Below, piece by piece: positions 43,791 to 54,900 of a DNA stretch of 64,000 bases. Made by a program: the position numbers and the translations under genes. Source of the stretch: Antennarius striatus. Lineage: Eukaryota; Chordata; Actinopteri; Lophiiformes; Antennariidae. The stretch lies in the NCBI RefSeq assembly GCF_040054535.1, contig NC_090797.1, positions 14,164,501-14,228,500 of the forward strand, in the 5' to 3' direction. A model generated the notes under the pieces. That model ran no database searches. It had not been told where the DNA came from and saw only the letters and a list, made by a program, of their open reading frames with translations. Each line of letters begins with the position of its first letter. The stretch's first letter is position 1.

Positions 43791-46638
43791 GTCTGTGGAA
43801 GGAGCCGCGGAGAGAGGCCTCGGGCTGGGGAGGGGGTCGGGTCGGGGGTGGCGTGGGGGTCGTGGGACAGCGACACGGTTCGGTGTTTAACGTGATTTCA
43901 GAGACTTAAAGCGGTTGAGTTCAATGTCCTGTGGATTGTCTGAAGGTCTCTCTCTAACCCCCCCCCTTGCTAATATTTGGTCCTGGTGGGGCTGTGACCC
44001 CCAACCCCCTCTTTCTGTGTCCTGGACTCGATGCGTGGGGAGAAACTTTGGTCTTCTCATGACTCCTGTGTTTCCAGGTTCTTTCACCAGCTGATCGCTG
44101 CCCCTCATGTTTCTACACTTTTCCAGACTCTTCCAGACCTTTCTAGACTCTTCCAGACTTTTCCAGACTCTTCCAGACCTTTCTAGACTCTTCCAGACTT
44201 TTCCAGACTCTTCCAGACTCTCTCCTTTCCACCTCGTTGTGTTCCATCGGTCAAACCCCAGAGGATCTCCCATGGTTCCCCCATTGTTTGGTAGCAGCTG
44301 GTTGGTCCGGTCTAGATGATCCTGATGGTTGGACCAAGTAGGGGAGGTGTTGACCTCGTCCATGTAGACCAGGTGGCTGATGGGTAGCACACTGGAATCA
44401 GGATCAGTGTTGATCCACTGAGCAGATCCAGGACTGCCTAACACCAGTGGAGACCTTCTCCTCAGTGTTTCTACAGGATGATGACGACTGGAGGTGACTT
44501 CCTGGGTCAGCTGACCCGTCATTCCCATTGAGGTTTTGAGGGAGGCTTTTGGTATCCGTGTGTGTGGAATTCTGGAGGTTCTTGTGGTCAACCCAGGCTA
44601 TTTGACCAGAGCTTCCATGTAGTTATTGGTTCTTGTTTGATGGTTGAGATGGATCCTCCCCTCTGGATCAGTTCTGCCCTTCCGGGGGTGTCTCAGCAGC
44701 GGTCATGTCTCCCCAGCTCTTCATCCTGGGCTGTTTTTCTTCTGTGACTGACATGGAGGTGATGACGGGTTTCTGTTCTGGGACAGCTTTGGTTTGTTTT
44801 GGAGCAGAAGGAGATGACTTTACTGTGGGAGAATGTAAGCAACACAAGTCAACATATTCATCACTGTAATCAATAATGATGAGTTGTTACAGCCGGAGAA
44901 AAGATTGATTACATTCAGTCTTCTCCAGTTCAGCCAGTCCCTCCAGCTCCAAACCTGGAACCACAGTTTCACTCACTACCTTCCTGTAGACCATCTTCAT
45001 CCTCTCGTATCCCTCCCTCCTCTCTCCACCTAGCTTTCAAACCTGTTACCACCCCATAATTTCCTCCTTCACTACTACACGTCCTCTTCTCACACACTAT
45101 CTCATGCTCGCTCCAGTTCAACAGAAGTTCAGTGCAACTCCTTCCAGCCTTCACTTCTTCAGCATCCTCAAAGCAAAAACCCGTCTGCATCGCTCTGTCC
45201 TGACATGAAACCACACCGATCCTCTCTGACCTTCACCTCTTCTTTAAATGACCTCCTGCTACAATTTCACGCCATGACTGATCAATTATTTTGATCTGCA
45301 AAATAATTGATTATTTTGATCTTTTTTTTTTTTTTTTGCAGTGACTGTGTGTGTGTACACGTACACCAGTGTAATGCATGCTTGTGTTCTTTCTCGTGTG
45401 TGTGCGTGCAGCTGTAGCGGCAGCACCCTGATGGACGTGGACAGCACAGCATCCAGTGGACGCTCCACCCCAGCCCTGCTCAATGGCCACGGGGGGGCCC
45501 TGGTTGCAGGGAGCAGCGCGGGGCCTATGGGGAGCAAATCAGTGAGCTACACGTGTTGCTGGGATCACTGCCAGCAGCAGTTCCCCAGCAGCCCCGACCT
45601 GGCTGAACACATCAGAGCCACACATGTGGACGGACAGAGAGGAGGGGTCAGTGACTTCCTGTCAGGTGATCGTTTGTGTGTCAGTAGCTCGAAGGGTAGT
45701 TCACGCGATCCCGGCTGAAGACAGACGTGTGTGTAAAATGTTGTGGATCAGAAGCTGCTACGGACATTGCAGGTGGGGGTTGTGTAGAAATAGCAAATAT
45801 GGAAAATATAACCTCAAAATGAAGAGCTTAATTATTTAAATCGTTACGGTGACGTCATGTTGTAGTCGACTCATAACGGAAAACAAACCAGTCACTCATG
45901 TTTTAAAGCTTTGACAGTAGTGCAGGTATTGGCTGAGCTGGGACCTGTTCCCTTTTGAACATTCATTCATTCATTCATTCATCGTCTACCGCTTCATCCG
46001 CTGTCGGAGGGGAGCTGGAGTGCACCGCGGCCCTTTTGAACAGATACATTAAAAATAGGTTCCAGTTAACAATTTTGATGGTATTTTCCCCTGTATAGTA
46101 GCAAAAATATTTTTCATTTGAGAAAATTTTGAAATACCAAATTCATTGCAACACCTGTATCACCCAAAGGATGAAACGTTTCAAAGAACAGGGAGCGTCT
46201 GGAGAAACTTGTTTTATTCCAAAGCTTTGTTCAGTCTGGAAACACAGATTGAAGTGAAGAAAGTGACGAAATATCAACACAGTAGGAGAATTAATATAAC
46301 TGTTTTATTTAATAACCAACATCACCAGTCTGTGATAATCACAGTGCATGAATGTTTACCTGCAGTTCACGTACCAGGGGTTCTATAGACAGCTTAAACA
46401 TACAGAATAGCAGTCTCATAATCTCATCTAATGATACTTAAGATGGTAGAAAACCCAGTTAGCCCCCAACTAGTTGATTAATAACCAGATGAGCTGGACA
46501 CCTTTATGTGTTTTTAAAAATGTCTACAGTTTAAATTATATTTTCCCTTAATCAGATAAACTCTCAGGTAAGGAAATGTGTGTGTTTGCTCAGATCAGTA
46601 CAGTTACCACCACCTCCAGGGTTTCTCTGTGTGCTGAG

Positions 46639-46698
<60 letters not shown>

Positions 46699-49600
46699 CC
46701 CTGCAGGTCTTTGTGTGTCTGTGGAAGGGCTGTAAAGTGTACAACACACCGTCCACCAGTCAGAGCTGGCTGCAGAGACACATGCTCACACACAGCGGTG
46801 ACAAACCCTTCAAGGTGAGGACACACACTCCTCACCTGACCTCCTGAGTTCCCACTGACTGTTCCAAACTTCAGCTGTAGTTTAAATCCGTCCTCTATCG
46901 TCCTTCTGCAGTGTGTGGTGGGGGGCTGCAATGCCACGTTTGCTTCTCAGGGGGGGCTGGCCCGTCACGTCCCCACTCACTTCAGCTCCCAGAATTCCTC
47001 CAAAGTGTCCAATCAGGGCAGAATGAAGGAGGAGTCGCCGTCCAAGGCCGGCATCACCAAGAGGAGGAAGCTGAAGAACAGACACAGGCGCTCCTTACGT
47101 ATGTCTGACCCCCAGCTTAATATCCAACCCCCCCCCCCGCCACCTTTATATCCATCAGACCCTCACATCCATCTGAACACACACAGATGGATGTATGGTC
47201 AGATAGCACCACTGAAAATCTTTTGTCTTTCCAGCCCGACCTCACGACTTCTTCGATGCTCAGACGATGGACGCCATCCGCCACAGAGCGATCTGCCTCA
47301 ACCTAGCGACGCATATCGAGAGCATGGGCAATGGACACAGTGTGGTGTTTCACAGCACGGTGGGTCCACACACACACATACCCACATAAGCAAACTTGAA
47401 TCTAACGTTCAGTGTTGTCTGTGGAGGTTCAGTCAGGATGAGGTGAATCAAGAAGAGCCAAAAACAATCAGCTGGACTTGTTTCGGGTTGGTTGAAGAAG
47501 TTTCACTGACTGTAGAGTCCAGATCCTCCTGTTGGACAAAAGAACCAAAACCAACAAGACACTGGGTGTCATTAGGAGTCGTTACAGTTCATACGGTGGT
47601 CGTTGGTCCTCCCACAATCGTGAGCTGCACCCAGGTGTCAATGGTTCTTGTGCTTTCTGGGGATGGAGGTCAGACGGATGGTGTCTTCATCATCCTCCTC
47701 TGTTCACAGACGGTTTCTCCAGTTGGACAAAAATCAATCAAGTTTTATTTATATAGCGCTTAATCATGGCAGCAGACATTTCAAAGCGCTTTAACCGACA
47801 GAGAAACCCAACTGAACCCTCCAGAGCATAAGTGACAGTGGCAGGGAAAAAACCCCTCGATGAGGAAGAAACTCCGGGCAGGACCCAGACTCTTTTGGGC
47901 GGCCATCCGCCTCGACCGGTTGGGTGGAAAAGAAATCAAAGGAAGACAAGAACAGCATCAGAGAGAGAGAGACAGAGAGAGAGAGACAGATAGGCCAGAT
48001 AGAGACGGTATCAATATGGTTAAGGTTGCTAAAGTCAAGGCACAATTACAGCTGCGTGGATGACTGTATGGCGGCACGGAGGAAGAAAGGAAGCAGAACC
48101 CCAGCCGATGGATAGTTGAGGGGTGGTACTGGTGGGCTTGGAGGAGAAGGTCCACAGCACATGGAGAGATGGAGGTGATACTAGTTAATAGCACCAAAAA
48201 TGTAAGATCAAAAATGGTCTCTTTACCTCCTTTATCAAACTATTTGTCTTCTCTGGCTAAAACCTGGACATTACTGTCCTCAGAGCAGTGTCCTGTGTCT
48301 CAGGCACAGGTGCGTTGAGTCTCGTCTTGAGGAGTTGTTTCCTGTGTTCATCCATTTCCTCGTGCAGCGGTTGTTGGTTCCTCTCTGCATTCCTTATTGA
48401 ATGGACATCAGACTCCTCATGGCTTTGTGGTGTTTTGTTGGACCAAATTTTGTCTTTGAGTGTGTCCAGGTTGAAATGTATGAAATGTTGAATTCTCTTC
48501 TGAAACACCAGCAATGCAGGAGATTAGACAGTGTGTGTTTGTTCTCCCTCTCCTGGTCGTTGTTGTTTTTGTTGTTGGATTACTTCTGTTCTGGTGGATC
48601 AGGGTTCTGATGACATTGATGTTCCAACACTCAATGTTATATTCAAGTTTGAACATTTGAATATATCTGCCAATGTGGAGATGTTTTAGGTGTTCTCAAG
48701 TGTTTGTACCGCCATCATTGGGATGGTCAGTTTTTTATTACGATCCAGGGGAATATATTTTCTTCTCACTCCCATTTGTCCATCTTTTAATGTTTTTGTC
48801 CAGAATGTAACTCGTGAATGTACACGTGTAATTATATCGATCCTGTGTGCTGATTCAGGATATATTTTTTCTGTTTTTTGTTTTTTTTCTTATATGATCA
48901 GGTTATAGCCAGGAGGAAAGAAGACACTGGGAAAGTGAAGGTGTTACTGCATTGGACACCTGAAGACATGTAAGTCATTTCAAATCCTCCTGCTCTGTTC
49001 ACCACATGTTACACAACAAGTTGACATCTGCACAGAGGACCTGAATCAAACATCACTTCATACATAATCTGAACTGTTTGAGTTGGAGAAAAACCCAACT
49101 GTAGTCATATGACTAGAAAAGAGTAATACACATACAGACAATAAATTTGAGTTCTTTTATGTTCTTTACTGGCATCATTCAATGGGAAATACTGATTTGA
49201 ACCCTCTATGTATTTAAATGTTATAGCGGGTGGTTGTAATTGTGTTTTTATCCTTTTCTCTTTTTGCTCAGTGGGGTTGTAAAGAGTAGGGCTACAACTA
49301 GAGATGCTTTGTGTGCTTGTACTCTCACTCTTAAAATGACTCCTTACAAGATACAAAAGTAATAATTAGTAGTAATTTAACTACTTCTGTTAGTCAAACA
49401 GCTACATGCAGGACAGCAGTTAAAGCTGTATGACACAAAAAAAAAGCAGAATTACAATAGAAATGAATACACAAGGTGCAATTTAGCAGCGTTGCAGGTG
49501 CAGATATTACATCGATGTGCTGTTAAGGCGCCTTATGGCCTGAGGGATGAAGCTGTGTGTGAGGCTGCAGCTTCTTGCTGCAGCAGGAACCTTGTTGCTG

Positions 49601-50406
49601 GGGTTACAAGGGGCTTTAATGATTCCGATGGCCTTCAGAGGTCTTCCAGGCGTAGAGATCCTCCATGGAGGGCAGCACTGTCCTGGTGATGTGCTGAGCA
49701 GACGTCACTGTGCAGCTGCAGTATCCTGAGTCCATGTTAGACTTCAGACAGCAGAGGCAGTAAAAACATTGTCTGGATGATGAGGAGCCTCGTGCTGCTG
49801 ACCCTCTGCACTGCAGCCACGGTCTCTCCTGTAATCTGCAAATCATCTCCTAGGTGTGAAGCTGTGTGTGGCCAGCAGTCAGGTGTGAACAGGGAATACA
49901 GGAGAGGACCCAGCATACAGCCCTAAAGGGCATTGGTGCTGGGGGTCTCAATGGAGGATGTAGCATGAGGGTCTGCCTATCATGAAGGTCAGGATACAAT
50001 CAGAGAGAGCGACGCTGAGCTCAGACATCCAGGAGAGGCTCAGGGAGGAGTTTAACATCTGACCTTCCGGTAAGGGAAGGAGGTTTTAGTCATTATTAAA
50101 CACGATGCTGACAGATCGACCACATGCCTGAAACTTTGATTACCTGTGCAGATGTGATCTTACATCCGTTAAGGTTTCTTCTCTGTGTCAGACTCCCCGA
50201 CGTGTGGGTAAATGAGAGCGACAGACTGCAACAGAAGACCAAAGTGGTTCATCTGTCCAAGCTCCCCACGGACACAGCCGTCCTCCTGGACCCCACCATC
50301 TACAGGTGTGTGTGTGTGCATATGTGTGTGAACGAGTTTTACAAGCTGTTGAAAAGCACCAGAGCAAACATCATCGTCCCGTCTTTCCTGTAGGATGTTC
50401 TTCTGA
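43300..50406 (+). CDS. aebp2: AEBP2, zinc-finger cofactor of Polycomb repressive complex 2 (complete)
   Basis: Eight coding exons: 43300-43790, 45412-45646, 46707-46814, 46912-47098, 47235-47359, 48902-48969, 50192-50305, 50394-50406; 1,341 bp, 446 residues. AEBP2 is a nuclear accessory subunit of PRC2.2. It binds DNA and nucleosomes and stimulates H3K27 methylation by EZH1/2. The sequence shows an acidic low-complexity N-terminus (residues 1-150), [14 protein letters not shown] and MDVDST, three C2H2 fingers (about 210-235, 245-272, 277-303), a basic KR motif ([14 protein letters not shown], about 330) and the [11 protein letters not shown]...[10 protein letters not shown]-terminal domain that contacts RBBP4/SUZ12. 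The ATG at 43300 is the first in frame after the stop at 43174 and has A at -3 and G at +4. Unlike the human form I recall (TMPQKRLKR tail), the protein ends YRMFF. Confidence 0.95.
43791..45411 (+). other. aebp2 intron 1
   Basis: Contains the minisatellite. 44990-45240 is RTE-LINE-like in antisense (a [12 protein letters not shown] fragment, weak). No exon was found. Confidence 0.5.
44119..44220. repeat. 10-bp minisatellite with 40-bp higher-order period
   Basis: Units ttttccagac, tcttccagac, ctttctagac, tcttccagac repeat as a four-unit block 2.5 times. In aebp2 intron 1. Confidence 0.93.
45412..45646 (+). CDS. aebp2: aebp2 exon 2, zinc finger 1
   Basis: Acceptor gtgcag, donor gtcagt. It encodes [17 protein letters not shown] and the first C2H2 finger ([12 protein letters not shown]...LAEHIRATH), ending VDGQRGG. 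All zinc ligands are present. Confidence 0.95.
45955..46035. mobile_element. SINE terminal fragment
   Basis: (CATT)n followed by catcgtctaccgcttcatcc and ggagctggagtgcacc, a common fish SINE end. Confidence 0.5.
46036..46640. other. aebp2 intron 2, nothing recognised
   Basis: AT-rich, non-coding. Confidence 0.5.
46644..46697. repeat. (GT)27 tract 9 bp before aebp2 exon 3
   Basis: Ends immediately before ttccctgcag, the acceptor of the zinc finger 2 exon. Confidence 0.96.
46707..46814 (+). CDS. aebp2: aebp2 exon 3, zinc finger 2
   Basis: Acceptor cctgcag, donor gtgagg. Thirty-six codons, [20 protein letters not shown] to DKPFK, the second C2H2 finger (HMLTH). The acceptor lies 9 bp after a 54 bp (GT)n tract. 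Confidence 0.96.
46912..47098 (+). CDS. aebp2: aebp2 exon 4, zinc finger 3 and KR motif
   Basis: Acceptor tctgcag, donor gtatgt. It encodes [33 protein letters not shown] and the basic [15 protein letters not shown] patch. The preceding intron is 97 bp. Confidence 0.96.
47235..47359 (+). CDS. aebp2: aebp2 exon 5, [11 protein letters not shown] segment
   Basis: Acceptor ttccag, donor gtgggt. It encodes [20 protein letters not shown] and [16 protein letters not shown], matching the AEBP2 C-terminal domain. Confidence 0.96.
47735..48185 (+). mobile_element. fish repeat (tttatttatatagcgcttaa family), copy 2
   Basis: Longer copy, extending to agaaaggaagcagaacccca and a gagaga tract. In aebp2 intron 5. 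Confidence 0.7.
48240..48901. other. aebp2 intron 5 remainder
   Basis: A minus-strand open frame at 48257-48514 is rich in charged residues but of no recognised family. Probably an old repeat. Confidence 0.4.
48902..48969 (+). CDS. aebp2: aebp2 exon 6
   Basis: Acceptor gatcag, donor gtaagt. It encodes [20 protein letters not shown] then ED, matching VIAKRKEDSGKIKLLLHWMP of human AEBP2. Ends in phase 2. Confidence 0.95.
49490..50070. mobile_element. unclassified fish repeat in aebp2 intron 6
   Basis: tggcctgagggatgaagctg, gatgatgaggagcctcgtgc and gtatacaggagaggac-type text resembles a long fish interspersed repeat (LINE untranslated region type). Not assigned. Confidence 0.4.
50192..50305 (+). 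CDS. aebp2: aebp2 exon 7
   Basis: Acceptor gtgtcag, donor gtgtgt. It encodes [20 protein letters not shown] and [17 protein letters not shown]. Conserved to its last residue. Ends in phase 2. Confidence 0.95.
50394..50406 (+). CDS. aebp2: aebp2 terminal exon (R-M-F-F-stop)
   Basis: The only in-frame continuation I found: acceptor cctgtag at 50391-50393, completing Arg and adding Met-Phe-Phe before TGA at 50404-50406. About 460 bp of 3' UTR to a polyadenylation signal at 50866 follows. An alternative terminal exon encoding a basic tail was not seen downstream. Confidence 0.65.
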
Positions 50407-50890
50407 CTGCCTCCTGAGGGACTCCATCAACACCTCATGGTTATCGTCAAAGTGGGAGAACATCTCTCCCCTCATCTCCACCTCTGCTCCTCCTCCTCCT
50501 AAAGGATGCTGGGAGTTTTGTGACTCTAGCATTTCTCTGAGGCTTGCAGTGTTTTGGTGCTAAGTTTACTAAGGACATTAAGGGTGAGCTGTTGCTTGTT
50601 TTAGGCAATGCAATTAGACTTAAAAGTAACTGACAGAAGTGTAACTGTAGACGGTTAGACGAATGTAGAAAGAAACCTTGTAAATAGTTGAGATTTGTAA
50701 TATATTTTTGTACTTTACTTTTTTTTACTGTTAGCTATCTTCATTTATTTTAACTAAAGATCTTGGTTTTGTGAATATATCTAGCGTTGTTCTGTTTTAA
50801 TGTCATTTAAGTCTTAAGTTTACATTCTGGCTGTTCTGTTTGTGTTCCTCCATTGATAGTCACTCAATAAAAACTGTTTTTCTTTGGGGA
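50407..50890 (+). other. aebp2: aebp2 3' UTR
   Basis: Non-coding, AT-rich stretch between the predicted stop and the AATAAA at 50866-50871. No repeat is recognised in it. The end is an estimate, about 20 bp past the signal. Confidence 0.6.
50866..50871 (+). terminator. polyadenylation signal AATAAA, aebp2
   Basis: First canonical hexamer after the predicted stop (tcaataaaaac), 460 bp downstream, followed by a T-rich stretch. Confidence 0.65.
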
Positions 50891-51162
50891 CTGTCTCACA
50901 AATTTATGAAAACTTATCAAACCTGCTTCCTACTTGAATCAGCTCAGTCCTGGCTAAGTATAGTAATTCTGTCTGGAGTCAATGAGATTCTCTCCTCCTC
51001 CTCTCTGACACCTCTCTCCTAGTCTCCATTCACACCTTTACTAACTCAACTTCTTTCCTGGAGTTTCTGAGCTCTATGTCCTCACAGGTTTTTCTCAGGT
51101 TCTCCCATCAGCCATCCATCCGCTGTGGTCCTGCTCCTGTAGTCCCACCAGTGTAACACCAA

Positions 51163-51640
51163 CTATCCATCGGCTGGGGTCCTGCTGCCTTTCTTCCTCC
51201 GTGCCGCCATACAGTCATCCATGCAGTTGTAATTGTGCCTTGAATTAATTATGATGGGGAACGTGTATTGAAGACAACAACCCGGGAGTCGGTGAACGCA
51301 GCCTGACTTTCCCGTCCCCACCTCAGTGCCTGCGTTCAATCTCCGAACTATGACCGTAATGACATTGACTCTATCTGGCTTATCTGCCACTCTCTGTCTC
51401 TCTTTCTCTGACCCTGTCCTTATATTCATTGTATTTCTTTTCCATCCAACCGGTCAAGGCGGATGGCCGTCCAAAAGAGTCTGGGTCCTGCCCGGAGTTT
51501 CTTCCTCAACAAGGGAGTTTCTCATTGCTGCTGTCTCTTACGCTTCCCCTCGAGGGTTCAGTCGGGATTTTCTGTCTGTTAAAGCACTTTGAAATGTCTG
51601 TTGTCATGATTAAGTGCTTTATAAATAAAAATTGAATAAT
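51163..51640 (-). mobile_element. fish repeat (tttatttatatagcgcttaa family), copy 3
   Basis: Inverse of copies 1 and 2: gtctgggtcctgcccggagt and cataattaagtg-type end at 51605-51640. About 480 bp, the longest copy, ending about 260 bp before ndufa5. Confidence 0.7.
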
Positions 51641-51837
51641 AACACAATTACTTAAGGGTTGATGAACGGGCTGATGTGGATCTCAGGGGCTGGTGGTGAA
51701 TTTTTGTTGCTGTCATAGAGGAGAAAATGCTAAAATGTCTCAGGTCCGAAGAAATTATAGAGAAACTCGAGCAATGCAGCACAGGTTGTTGGACCATCAT
51801 GTTCACTCCTGCCCCGGTCCAGAGGGGGGCAGTAATG

Positions 51838-51902
51838 AGCCGTGAGCAGCGAATGACGTCATAAAACAAAGAAAAACACGGAAGTAGAGTCGCAAAAAAC
51901 AA
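51838..51902 (+). promoter_or_regulatory. ndufa5 core promoter with CRE and ETS/GABP-like site
   Basis: TGACGTCA at 51854-51861 and CGGAAGT at 51879-51885, 42 and 18 bp before the ATG. ETS/GABP (NRF-2) sites are well known in promoters of nuclear genes for respiratory-chain subunits. The A of the ETS site is close enough to the ATG that it may overlap the 5' UTR. Confidence 0.6.
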
Positions 51903-51923
51903 ATGGCTGGGTTTATCAAGAAG
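51903..51923 (+). CDS. ndufa5: ndufa5 exon 1
   Basis: MAGFIKK, then donor gtacgt. Seven codons, phase 0, matching human MAGVLKK. Confidence 0.93.
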
Positions 51924-54900
51924 GTACGTAGAGGTCATGTTTTATAGAAACGCTGAGGCGAACATTCCAGCCACGTCGCGGTGATGTTCGGGACGTTATT
52001 TGTCGGTGTATGATGGCAGTGAAGCGGCAGCGTGGAACTGTGAAGGCGGATTAGAACCTTATCCCTGTCGGCTACCCTGAGCTAATAGCAGTTAGCAGCT
52101 AATAGCTTTTCAAGTTAACACCGACGTCTGTGATGTCTGTAGTTCACACAACCGCCGCTCTTTGACGTTTCAGATTATTTACTAGTTTAACTAACTACTA
52201 GTTGTTACATTTAGTTGTTATCATTGCGTGCAGGATAGAAAGTTTTTGTGACCGCACTTCATTTTGCGTTCAGTTGGGGGTTCAGGGTAGTTAGAGGTGA
52301 GCGATATGACCCCAAAGTACGATATGTCGGGAAATTGACGTCATAACGATATTTCTGATGACAGAATTTCAAAATACATCTGTTCACAATGAATTGTTTA
52401 ACTCAATCAGCATAAAAACACGTTGCACCATAAAATATTGCGTCTTGTTTGGTGACGTTTTCTATTGTCTTTAGTTTGTCTTCACATATTCATGCTCCAG
52501 ATCTAAACGAGCTGTTTGAAGCCGGCTTTCAGCCGGTATGTGATGCGGTTCCCTGCGTTGTGCGTGAATTACGCATGGCTTCGTTACGTCACCAAGTCAG
52601 AATACAGGACTAGACGGCGATATGAAGATTTGACCCCTTTTTGGTAATTTTATCGGTATAATGATGAACGATTGGATATGAACCACACCTATTAGTAGTC
52701 AGGTTAATGTCGTTCTTACGGTTTTATTGATTTACTGTAAGGATTATATATTTGATAGATAGATAGATAGATAGATACTTGGTTTATAATTAAAAGGCCA
52801 GCAACTCTTCCTTCAGTTTAGGTGTGCAAGTTAACACCGTGGTGTGGTGATCTGTATTTTCAGTTCAAACTTTTTGTCATTCTTGGGGCATTTTGTACTA
52901 TTTTCTCAAATTAAATCATTTTAATTTGGCGATCAATTTTCCCATTACATTCTGGAGGGAGTTCATAAGAACTCTTCTTTAGGGTAATTTACTTCATTGA
53001 TGAATTTTTCTCACTCTGTATGTGGCATGAACACCTACAAAAAAACAAAAAACAATCACTCATCATACATGTACATTAATACATTTTTTTCATAAATAAC
53101 TTCAAACTTGCTGAATCCTTTTCAGGATTTCAACAGTTAAAGTTCCAGTTTAAATGTTCGAGCCATTCATTATTTATTTAAAACACAAACTTATCTTTGT
53201 GAATGTGAATAACAGCAAATCGTTCATGAAGCTGTAGGTCACGTATAAACAACCAGGGTCAGCTGGGGTGCATTTGGTTTACAAGTGGGATGCCGTTCAA
53301 GTTCACGTGTGTGAAAGCAGACAAGTGATAACTTTGGGCGATATAATGTGTTGTATTCTGGGGACTGGGTATTGTAGTTCCTCAACTATAAGTTTAGTTG
53401 TAGTACCTATCTAGATTACTTGACATTAGTTGATTTAGGTAAAAGTATATTTTATTTTGTATGCTGTGTCGGCTGTGATCAGGTATTGTAGTTGAGCTGG
53501 TAGTTATAGTATTATAATATTTAAAATAATAATTATCCTGTTCTGTTCCAGACAACTGGCCTGGTGGGCTTGGCTGTTTCCCAAAATCCACATGAGGTGA
53601 GATGGTGAATACATCAGGCACAAGTCCAGGCCACTTATGTAGATTCATTAGAAAGGACCCTCAAACACGTCAGAATTCAGTTGTTATCAGATGTCGTTGA
53701 CAGAATCCAGTTGTCACTGCTTGTGTTTGTAGCCTGTTTTCATTCCAGCTAAACTGTTGCTCTGCTCTCTCAGCATCTAAGGATTCTCTACTCAAAGATC
53801 CTGGAATCGTTGCAGACCATGCCACAGGATGCAGCCTACAGGAATTACACAGAGCATCTCATCAACGAAAGGCTCAACCACGTCAAAACAGTGAGCGACA
53901 CAATTCACTTGGTGTTTCAAGACACTCCGTTGGCGGTCAGTCAATGCCAAATTTCAGGTCCTGGGTGAAGTTTAGGCAAAAGTAGAATGACAAAAATTTG
54001 CCCCAAACACAAAGATGACGGGACATCATCCGTTTGATAGTCATAAAGACAAGTTCCCTGCAGCCTCTGCAGCCAACATTGGTTTGCATGCTGCCAGGAC
54101 TGCTTATTCCGCATTAATCAATATTCAGCGTTTTGAAATGACACTGGTGTTATAACATTTATGGTGATTTATTTCTATATTTGAATTTACTTTTTTATTT
54201 TTATTTTGGATAGAAGCAGAGAGCATTGGAATTGGGCTGAGGTATCACATTTCAAGTACTGCTATCAGTATTCAATAAGGAATGGATGAAGGAACTTCTA
54301 TCAGGAAGCAGCATGACAATATTACTTTGACTCAAAAAAAGCATCAAGAGAATAACAAACACTTTTTGCCCAACATGATTTAGAATAGCTGACACGACTT
54401 GTTAATGTGAGACAGGCTCTGAATCACAAAGATAAGAACCAGAAAAAGCATATTTAACATTAATAGACATTTATTCATAATGGGTTAAAAAGAAGATATA
54501 GCACTTAATCAAATCAGAACCAACAACCATCCTAATTAAGTTGCCAACAGTCTTGGCACACACTACATATGTATTGTCTCAACTTGGGATTTTCTGTTTT
54601 GCGTTTAAATACAAAGTTTATTAAAAGATTGAAGACAGATTGATGAAGTTGTGATTGGAGCGTGCCTTTTTGACCCTATGTGTGACAATGTTACAGGATA
54701 GTTCTCATTTAGATTCTGGGTTTCCAGTCATATAAAGTGAGCGAGCCTCTGAGTTGACTCATGTTGCCTCCTAATAAAGTCTCTGTGTGCAGGAGCCCGA
54801 TGTGGTGAAGCTGGAAAAGAAGATCAACTGTGGGCAGATTGAAGAGGTCATTTTACAGGTAGGTTGCCGTTGCTTTTGTTTCTCCTCCGTGTTCATGCCT

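Noticed and set aside
43887..44591. 234-codon minus-strand open frame with SLE-K/R-V-W repeats
   Set aside because: The protein repeats are simply the 10-bp minisatellite read in one frame. It lies in aebp2 intron 1 with no splice or homology support.
46915..47763. 282-codon open frame extending aebp2 exon 4 into its intron
   Set aside because: Homology stops exactly at the donor at 47098 and resumes in the exon at 47235. The read-through is intronic.
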